This document shows positions 15,201 to 19,121 of a stretch of 19,121 bases of DNA, piece after piece. Source of the DNA: Streptomyces katrae (GTDB lineage: Bacteria; Actinomycetota; Actinomycetes; Streptomycetales; Streptomycetaceae). A program made the translations under genes and the position numbers. Below the pieces are notes generated by a model. The model was not told where the DNA came from. It made no database searches and saw only the letters and a program-made list of their open reading frames with translations. Position 1 is the first letter of the stretch. Each line of letters starts with the position of its first letter. The DNA lies in NCBI RefSeq assembly GCF_000966975.1, contig NZ_JZWV01000209.1, positions 1 to 19,121 of the forward strand, written 5' to 3'.

Positions 15201-16099
15201 CGCGCCTGGGCGTCTCCCTGCCGCTGCAGAGCGTCCTGGAGTCCCCGACCATCGAGAAGCTGGCCCGCCGCCTGGAGCGCGAGGTCGCCCAGGAGTCCTC
15301 GCGCTTCGTCCGCCTGCACGCGGAGACCGGCAAGGCCCGGCCCGTGATCTGCTGGCCGGGTCTGGGCGGCTACCCGATGAACCTGCGCAGCCTGGCCGGC
15401 GAGATCGGCCTCGGCCGCTCGTTCTACGGCGTCCAGTCCTACGGCATCAACGAGGGCGAGACCCCGTACGAGACCATCACCGAGATGGCCAAGAAGGACA
15501 TCGAGGCCCTCAAGGAGATCCAGCCGACCGGCCCCTACACCCTGTGGGGCTACTCCTTCGGCGCCCGCGTGGCCTTCGAGACCGCCTACCAGCTGGAGCA
15601 GGCGGGCGAGAAGGTGGACAACCTCTTCCTGATCGCCCCGGGCTCCCCGAAGGTGCGCGCCGAGAACGGCAAGGTGTGGGGCCGTGAGGCCTCCTTCGCC
15701 AACCGCGGCTACACCACGATCCTGTTCTCGGTCTTCACCGGCACCATTTCCGGTCCGGACCTGGACCGGTGCCTGGAGACCGTGACGGACGAGGCGTCCT
15801 TCGCCGAGTTCATCAGCGAGCTCAAGGGGATCGACGTCGACCTCGCCCGCCGCATCATCTCGGTCGTGGGCCAGACGTACGAATTCGAGTACAGCTTCCA
15901 CGAGCTGGCCGAGCGCACCCTCCAGGCGCCGATCAGCATCTTCAAGGCCGTGGGCGACGACTACTCGTTCCTGGAGAACAGCAGCGGTTACTCGGCCGAG
16001 CCGCCGACGGTCATCGACCTCGACGCCGACCACTACAGCCTGCTGCGCGAGGACATCGGCGAGCTGGTCAAGCACATCCGCTACCTGCTCGGCGAGTGA
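12251..16099 (+). CDS. bpsA: Indigoidine-type single-module NRPS (A-Ox-T-TE)
   Basis: This 1282-aa synthetase has, as I recall, the same length and almost the same sequence as S. lavendulae BpsA. Adenylation motifs: YTSGSTGKPKG (171-181), NVYGPTETT (309-317), YKTGDLG (404-410) and GRADNQVKLRGYR (422-434). An FMN-dependent oxidase domain (about 530-880, McbC/SagB nitroreductase-like, with LPKYGYASPGALYATQMYF and LGFMSSGYSSKTGNPLP) is inserted between core motifs A8 and A10 (NGK, Lys914). The T domain has Ser972 in ESGGNSL. The TE has Ser1102 in GYSFG and a late DADH with His1261. The family activates L-glutamine, oxidises and cyclises it, and releases a monomer that dimerises to blue indigoidine. 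With the PsuG homologue present, the monomer or a derivative may be diverted to a C-nucleoside. The PPTase at 1993 could prime Ser972. Confidence 0.97.
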   Translation: MTLQETSVLEPTLQGTTTLPGLLAQRVAEHPEAIAVAYRDDKLTFRELASRSAALADYLGHLGVAADDCVGLFVEPSIDLMVGAWGILNAGAAYLPLSPEYPEDRLRYMIENSEAKIILAQQRLVSRLRELAPQDVTIVTLRESEAFVRPEGQEAPAAGGARPDTLAYVIYTSGSTGKPKGVMIEHRSIVNQLGWLRETYAIDRSKIILQKTPMSFDAAQWEILSPANGATVVMGAPGVYADPEGLIETIVKHNVTTLQCVPTLLQGLIDTEKFPECVSLQQIFSGGEALSRLLAIQTLQEMPGRALINVYGPTETTINSSSFPVDPADLDEGPQSISIGSPVHGTTYHILDKETLKPVGVGEIGELYIGGIQLARGYLHRDDLTAERFLEIELEEGAEPVRLYKTGDLGQWNADGTVQFAGRADNQVKLRGYRVELDEISLAIENHDWVRNAAVIVKNDGRTGFQNLIACIELSEKEAALMDQGNHGSHHASKKSKLQVKAQLSNPGLRDDAELAARPAFDLEGSEPTPEQRARVFARKTYRFYEGGPVTQADLLGLLSAKVTAGQSRKAADLAPAELGQILRWFGQYISEERLLPKYGYASPGALYATQMYFELEGVGGLKPGYYYYQPVRHQLVLISEREATGKATAQIHFIGKKSGIEPVYKNNIVEVLEIETGHMVGLFEQILPAYGLDIHDRAYEPAVKDLLDVADEDYYLGTFELVPHAGPRDDQAEVYVQTHGGKIAGLPEGQYRYENGELTRFSDDIVLKKHVIAINQSVYQAASFGISVYSRATEDWLKYITLGKKLQHLMMNGLNLGFMSSGYSSKTGNPLPASRRMDAVLAANGVESAPMYFFVGGRISDEQISHEGMREDSVHMRGPAELIRDDLVSFLPDYMIPNRVVVFERLPLSANGKIDVKALAASDQVNAELVERPFVAPRTETEKEIAGVWEKALRRENASVQDDFFESGGNSLIAVGLVRELNARLGVSLPLQSVLESPTIEKLARRLEREVAQESSRFVRLHAETGKARPVICWPGLGGYPMNLRSLAGEIGLGRSFYGVQSYGINEGETPYETITEMAKKDIEALKEIQPTGPYTLWGYSFGARVAFETAYQLEQAGEKVDNLFLIAPGSPKVRAENGKVWGREASFANRGYTTILFSVFTGTISGPDLDRCLETVTDEASFAEFISELKGIDVDLARRIISVVGQTYEFEYSFHELAERTLQAPISIFKAVGDDYSFLENSSGYSAEPPTVIDLDADHYSLLREDIGELVKHIRYLLGE

Positions 16100-16129
16100 G
16101 CGCCTGAGCGAGTAGGGACGGCCGAATGA

Positions 16130-16171
16130 GGACGGCCGCTCCGCCGGAGAGATCCGGTGGGGCGGCCGTCC
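16130..16171 (+). terminator. Terminator after the NRPS gene
   Basis: GGACGGCCGCTCC (16130-16142) pairs with GGGGCGGCCGTCC (16159-16171), a 13-bp stem with one G-T pair, a small inner CCGGA/TCCGG hairpin, and TTTCGTG directly after. GGACGGCCG also occurs once just before, at 16116-16124. It separates the NRPS from the SARP gene. Confidence 0.85.
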
Positions 16172-16253
16172 TTTCGTGTGTGAGGGCCGATTTCCGGTTT
16201 CCGGCGGATTTTCCGGAGGTGGAGGAAAAACCGGCCAACTGGTGGCTCAATGC

Positions 16254-16294
16254 TGACGCAGCTTGACCGCGTTCTGACATCTGTGCCGTTGACG
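16254..16294 (+). promoter_or_regulatory. TGAC-repeat operator array upstream of the SARP gene
   Basis: TGAC starts at 16254, 16264, 16275 and 16290, spacings 10, 11 and 15 bp, exactly as upstream of the TrpF-like gene. The core TTGACCG-N3-TCTGACAT and the last GTTGAC (16288-16293) are shared. The last element could be a -35 box, with a weak GACACT -10 at 16313-16318. Likely meaning: the SARP controls its own gene and the TrpF-led group, or one external regulator controls both. Confidence 0.6.
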
Positions 16295-16376
16295 TGCACA
16301 TTCCCCACACAAGACACTTCTATTGATTCCAGCCGTCCCGTTTTTTGTTGTTCTCGCTGATGAGGAGTCATCTTCC

Positions 16377-17168
16377 ATGCGCTTCAATCTCATCGGCCCC
16401 TTCGAAATCGTCACCGACGACGGCAGGACCTACCAGCCCGGCACCCCCAAGGTCTGCCAGACACTCGCACTGCTGCTCACCCGGCCCGGCGAGGTCGTCA
16501 CCGCCGAGTCGCTCATCCGGGAACTGTGGGGCGAGAACCCCCCGCGCAGCGCCGTCACGACGCTCCAGACGTACGTCTACCACGCGCGCCGGATGTTCAC
16601 CCAGGAGGAACTGGCGCCCGCCGGCCGCTGCCTGATCGTCACCGGGCCCTCCGGCTACGTGATGCGGGTCGAGGACTCCGAGGTCGACGTACGGATCTTC
16701 GAGCGGCTCGTCACCCGGGCCCGGTACGAACTGGCCGAGGAGGAGCCGCAGCGGGCGCTGCGCACGATCGGCCAGGCCCTCGACCTGTGGCGCGGGCCCG
16801 CCCTGTCGAACTTCCCCGCCGGAGACGTGCTCGCCGGGCACATCGTGCACCTGGAGGAGCTGCGGATCAGGGCCTTCGAGACCCGCATCGAGGCCCAGGA
16901 GGCGCTGGGCCGGCACCGCGAGTCCATACCGGAGCTGCGCAAGCTGATCAACGACTACCCGCTGAACGAGTGGTTCCACAGCCGCCTCATCGGCGCCCTC
17001 GGCGCCGCCGGACGGCGCGCTGAGGCCCTCCAGGCCTACCAGAAGGTGCGCCGGCTGCTCGCCGAGGAACTGGGCCTGGAGCCCTCCCCGGAGCTCAAGC
17101 GCCTCCACGGCGGCCTCCTGAGCCCGACGCGCGGCGGCGACCGGGTACCGGTGAGCGCGGCGGTCTGA
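16377..17168 (+). CDS. Small SARP-family transcriptional activator
   Basis: This 263-aa regulator has the SARP architecture: an OmpR-type winged helix (about 20-95, with LALLLTRPGEVVTAESLI, LWGENPPRSAVTTLQTYVYHARR and GYVMRV) and a bacterial transcriptional activation domain (about 103-248, with ALDLWRGPALSNF and the closing LAEELGLEPSPELKRLH). The length is that of ActII-ORF4/RedD-type pathway-specific activators, without an added NB-ARC part. I chose ATG 16377, with GAGGAG at 16362-16367; the in-frame TTG at 16323 would add residues with no family match. I see no TTA codon, so direct bldA control is not indicated. The TGAC array 84 bp upstream suggests autoregulation. It is the likely activator of the cluster. 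Confidence 0.93.
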   Translation: MRFNLIGPFEIVTDDGRTYQPGTPKVCQTLALLLTRPGEVVTAESLIRELWGENPPRSAVTTLQTYVYHARRMFTQEELAPAGRCLIVTGPSGYVMRVEDSEVDVRIFERLVTRARYELAEEEPQRALRTIGQALDLWRGPALSNFPAGDVLAGHIVHLEELRIRAFETRIEAQEALGRHRESIPELRKLINDYPLNEWFHSRLIGALGAAGRRAEALQAYQKVRRLLAEELGLEPSPELKRLHGGLLSPTRGGDRVPVSAAV

Positions 17169-17189
17169 ACGGTCCCGCGCCACGAGCTG

Positions 17190-17207
17190 CCGGGACCTCG
17201 TCCCCGG
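17190..17207. terminator. Short hairpin between the SARP gene and the permease remnant
   Basis: CCGGGAC and GTCCCCGG pair with one bulge in the 47-bp gap between convergent coding ends. It may serve as a bidirectional terminator, but the stem is short. Confidence 0.35.
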
Positions 17208-17215
17208 GGGCACGC

Positions 17216-17491
17216 TCACACGTCGCGGCGCCTCGCGGTGAGTACGGCGAGGGTGAGCGTGAGCAGCGGCCAGAGCAGGTACACGAGCCAGGAGCCGGAG
17301 ACCGTGGCGGTGTGGCCCAGGGAGCCGGGCTCCGGCTCCCAGGTCCGGATCAGGCGGTTCCAGGCGGCCGAGACCAGGGCGTGTCTGATCTCCGCCGACC
17401 AGCGGCTGCTCTCCGAGAACATGGGGGGCAGCATCACCAGGACGAAGACGCTGGTGACCATGGTCGCGGCGGTGTGCCGGAGCAGAACTCC
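17216..17491 (-). pseudogene. 3' fragment of an ABC-2-type transporter permease
   Basis: Only about 90 C-terminal residues remain. Reading on the minus strand: GVLLRHTAATMVTSVFVLV, an LPPMF turn, a WEPEPGS loop, then SWLVYLLWPLLTLTLAVLT and the tail ARRRDV. Two hydrophobic helices and the positively charged RRRDV end are typical of the last part of Streptomyces ABC-2 permeases, which are normally about 250-280 aa. The open frame upstream (toward 17500) runs directly into histidine-kinase coding sequence on the other strand, so the 5' part is gone. An ATG at 17461 gives an 81-aa frame but is inside a helix and not a credible start. No ABC ATPase gene is nearby. Confidence 0.7.
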
Positions 17492-17496
17492 GATGG

Positions 17497-17622
17497 ATGC
17501 GGGAGCGGGCCGGCCTGCTGGGCGGCCACCTCAGCGCCGGACCGCGCCCCGAGGGCGGCTACCGGGTGGCGGCCCGGCTGCCGCTGCCCGCACCCGTCCG
17601 AGTTCAGGTGGAGGCACGGTGA
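17497..17622 (+). pseudogene. 3' fragment of a two-component sensor histidine kinase
   Basis: The last 41 codons of a NarL-type sensor kinase ATPase domain survive. MRERAGLLGGHL, then GPRPEGGYRV and AARLPLP, match the usual GMRERA-LGG-GG-V-LP ending of the HATPase_c domain. The Gly codon that should precede Met is replaced (the frame reads R-W-M), which puts the breakpoint at about 17491-17497. The stop overlaps the response-regulator GTG start by 4 bp, the normal kinase-regulator coupling, so this is the true remnant of the cognate kinase. The dimerisation and sensor parts are missing. Confidence 0.75.
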
Positions 17623-18281
17623 CCGTCCGGGTGGTGCTCGCCGACGACCAGCCGCTGGCGCGGTCCGGCCTGCGCGTGCTCATGGCCGATCACAGTGACC
17701 TGGAGGTCGTCGGTGAAGCCGCCACCGGTGCCGAGGCCGTCCGACTCGTGAACGACACCCGTCCCGACGTCGTGGTCATGGACATCCGCATGCCGGGAAT
17801 GGACGGGATCGAGGCCACCCGGCTGATCACGGCCGGTCCGGCGACCACCCGCGTCCTCGTCCTGACCACCTTCGACGAGGACGACCATGTCTACGGCGCG
17901 CTCCGGGCCGGAGCGAGCGGCTTCGTGGTCAAGGACATGGCGCTGGACGACATCCTCGCGGCGATCCGCGTGGTCGCCGCCGGCGACGCACTGATCGCGC
18001 CGGGTGTGACGCGCCGTCTGATCGCGGACTTCGTCGGGCGCCCCGCGGCTGTCCGGGAGCGCTCCCCACGGCCGGTCGAGGGCATAACCGAGCGGGAACG
18101 GGAAGTGCTGACCCTGGTCGGACGCGGGCGGTCGAACACCGAGATCGCCGAGGACCTCTTCATCACGGTGGCCACCGCCAAGTCGCACGTGTCACGGCTG
18201 CTCACCAAACTGGGCGCCCGGGACCGTATCCAGCTCGTCATCACCGCCTATGAGATGGGGCTCGTCACCGTGTCCCGCTGA
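17619..18281 (+). CDS. NarL/LuxR-family response regulator, probably orphaned
   Basis: This 220-aa protein has an intact receiver domain (about 3-120), with Asp9/Asp10, phospho-acceptor Asp55 in [13 protein letters not shown], Thr83/Thr84 and Lys105 (GFVVKDM). A LuxR-type HTH (about 155-217) reads [18 protein letters not shown] and [19 protein letters not shown]. The GTG start at 17619 overlaps the truncated kinase stop (GTGA). Frames opening further upstream run through the permease/kinase scar and are not credible. With its kinase destroyed, it must be activated by another kinase, by acetyl phosphate, or not at all. Whether its promoter survived the deletion is unclear, since the coupled upstream gene lost its 5' end. 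A link to the cluster is not shown. Confidence 0.92.
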   Translation: MTVRVVLADDQPLARSGLRVLMADHSDLEVVGEAATGAEAVRLVNDTRPDVVVMDIRMPGMDGIEATRLITAGPATTRVLVLTTFDEDDHVYGALRAGASGFVVKDMALDDILAAIRVVAAGDALIAPGVTRRLIADFVGRPAAVRERSPRPVEGITEREREVLTLVGRGRSNTEIAEDLFITVATAKSHVSRLLTKLGARDRIQLVITAYEMGLVTVSR

Positions 18282-18429
18282 CGTACGAGGGTCGTGCCGC
18301 CGGGACCCGCTCGTCCTCCGGAGCCTCCGGCCGCGTCGCGTTCCAGCGGGACTCCAGGGGGGTCGGAGACGGTCGCTCTTCCGGCCGTGCACAGAGCCGT
18401 GCGCGGGGCCGTACACAGGAGGAAGCCGT
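18282..18429 (+). promoter_or_regulatory. Leader region of the metK-like gene
   Basis: There is no gene in these 148 bp. GGCCGTGCACAG (18383-18394) is repeated as GGCCGTACACAG (18407-18418), 24 bp apart, just before the ribosome site AGGAGGAAG (about 18417-18425). I see no SAM riboswitch-like pattern and no clear promoter boxes. Confidence 0.3.
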
Positions 18430-19121
18430 ATGTCCCGTCGTCTGTTCACCTCGGAGTCCGTGACCGAGGGCCACCCCGACAAGATCGCCGACCAGATCAG
18501 CGACACGATCCTGGACGCGCTGCTGCGCCAGGACCCGACCTCGCGCGTGGCCGTGGAGACGCTGATCACCACCGGCCAGGTCCACATCGCGGGCGAGGTG
18601 ACGACCAAGGCGTACGCGCCGATCGCGCAGCTCGTCCGCGAGCGGATCCTGGAGATCGGCTACGACTCGTCCACCAAGGGGTTCGACGGCGCCTCCTGCG
18701 GGGTCTCGGTGTCCATCGGCGCGCAGTCCCCGGACATCGCCCAGGGCGTCGACACGGCGTACGAGCGGCGCGTGGAGGGCGAGGGCGACGAGCTCGACCG
18801 GCAGGGGGCCGGCGACCAGGGGCTGATGTTCGGCTTCGCCTGCGACGAGACGCCCGAGCTGATGCCGCTGCCGGTCCACCTCGCGCACCGGCTCTCGCGG
18901 CGGCTGTCCGAGGTCCGCCGGAACGCGACGCTCCCGTACCTGCGCCCGGACGGCAAGACGCAGGTCACCGTCGAGTACGAGGGGAACAGGCCGGTCCGCC
19001 TGGACACGGTGGTGGTCTCCACGCAGCACGCGACCGAGATCGACCTGGAGAACCTGCTGACCCCGGACGTCCGCGAGCACGTGGTCGAGCACGTGCTCGC
19101 GCAGCTCGCCGAGGACGGGAT
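18430..19121 (+). CDS. metK: S-adenosylmethionine synthetase, 5' part (cut by window end)
   Basis: The first 230 codons of about 400 are present. The N-terminus reads [20 protein letters not shown], with His15 and Asp17 of the ATP/metal site. [14 protein letters not shown] and [12 protein letters not shown] (about 137-148) follow, then [16 protein letters not shown]. The protein makes SAM from methionine and ATP. A strong AGGAGGAAG site lies just before the ATG. The housekeeping metK of Streptomyces usually sits beside coaBC (dfp) and priA, so this copy after a LuxR regulator may be a second one. No SAM-using enzyme is visible in the window, so its link to the cluster is open. There is no frameshift in the visible part. 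Confidence 0.95.
   Translation, partial: MSRRLFTSESVTEGHPDKIADQISDTILDALLRQDPTSRVAVETLITTGQVHIAGEVTTKAYAPIAQLVRERILEIGYDSSTKGFDGASCGVSVSIGAQSPDIAQGVDTAYERRVEGEGDELDRQGAGDQGLMFGFACDETPELMPLPVHLAHRLSRRLSEVRRNATLPYLRPDGKTQVTVEYEGNRPVRLDTVVVSTQHATEIDLENLLTPDVREHVVEHVLAQLAEDG

Noticed and set aside
11447..16075. Minus-strand open frame of 1542 codons opposite prs and the NRPS
   Set aside because: Its composition (Leu, Val, Asp, Gly and Ala repeats) is the antisense shadow of high-GC3 coding DNA; it shows no domain and crosses the prs terminator.
16323..16376. TTG start giving a 281-aa SARP
   Set aside because: The added residues have no SARP counterpart, and ATG 16377 has GAGGAG upstream.
17238..17618. 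Long N-terminal extension of the response regulator
   Set aside because: It would translate through the permease/kinase scar in a non-coding frame; the receiver domain begins directly after GTG 17619.
1..19121. CRISPR arrays, tRNA/rRNA genes, IS elements or attachment sites
   Set aside because: No regularly spaced long repeats, cloverleaf or CCA-type tRNA ends, transposase motifs or terminal inverted repeats were seen by eye.

Overview
The window is very GC-rich (GC3 near saturation) and reads as Streptomyces chromosome, with GTG starts, 4-bp ATGA/GTGA stop-start overlaps, SARP and LuxR regulators, and actinobacterial PRPP synthetase and AccE proteins. The 1282-aa NRPS looks nearly identical, as I recall it, to BpsA, the blue pigment (indigoidine) synthetase of the S. 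lavendulae group. Species identity cannot be fixed without a search.

Layout, left to right, with every intact gene on the + strand. (1) 217-4118: an MFS exporter, then a compact carrier-protein module of free-standing ACP, Sfp-type phosphopantetheinyl transferase, malonyl-type acyltransferase and an acyl-CoA carboxylase epsilon-like subunit, closed by a strong hairpin. (2) 4308-5981: a SnoaL-like protein, a doubtful Arg-rich mini-ORF and an alpha/beta hydrolase. (3) 6143-8513: a TrpF-like barrel protein lacking the catalytic Cys, a uracil phosphoribosyltransferase of eukaryotic flavour and an EamA exporter, ending in two tandem hairpins. (4) 8656-11939: a PptA-like tautomerase, a pseudouridine-5'-phosphate glycosidase homologue (C-glycosynthase candidate), an Old Yellow Enzyme homologue lacking the usual Tyr proton donor, and a second-copy PRPP synthetase, ending in a perfect hairpin. 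(5) 12251-16099: the A-Ox-T-TE NRPS behind a structured leader, with a terminator. (6) 16377-17168: a small SARP activator. (7) 17216-18281: a deletion scar in which a 3' piece of an ABC permease (- strand) abuts a 3' piece of a histidine kinase (+ strand), followed by an intact response regulator. (8) 18430-19121: the first 230 codons of an S-adenosylmethionine synthetase.

A PsuG-family enzyme together with an indigoidine-type NRPS is the known signature of C-nucleoside antibiotic loci (minimycin/oxazinomycin; showdomycin also uses a PsuG-family C-glycosynthase). The simplest model is that the NRPS cyclises and oxidises L-glutamine to an azaheterocycle. The PsuG homologue joins this, or a product derived from it, to ribose 5-phosphate, and the TrpF-like protein, tautomerase and OYE tailor the ring. 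The PPTase would prime the T domain and the ACP. PRPP synthetase plus UPRT could maintain UMP supply against a pyrimidine-like product, and the MFS and EamA proteins would export. No HAD phosphatase and no ketosynthase are visible in the window.

The most notable non-coding signal is a four-element TGAC array with identical 10/11/15-bp spacing and the shared core TTGACCG-N3-TCTGACAT. It lies upstream of both the TrpF-like gene (about 5953-5992) and the SARP gene (about 16254-16293), which suggests a cluster operator, probably SARP-bound.
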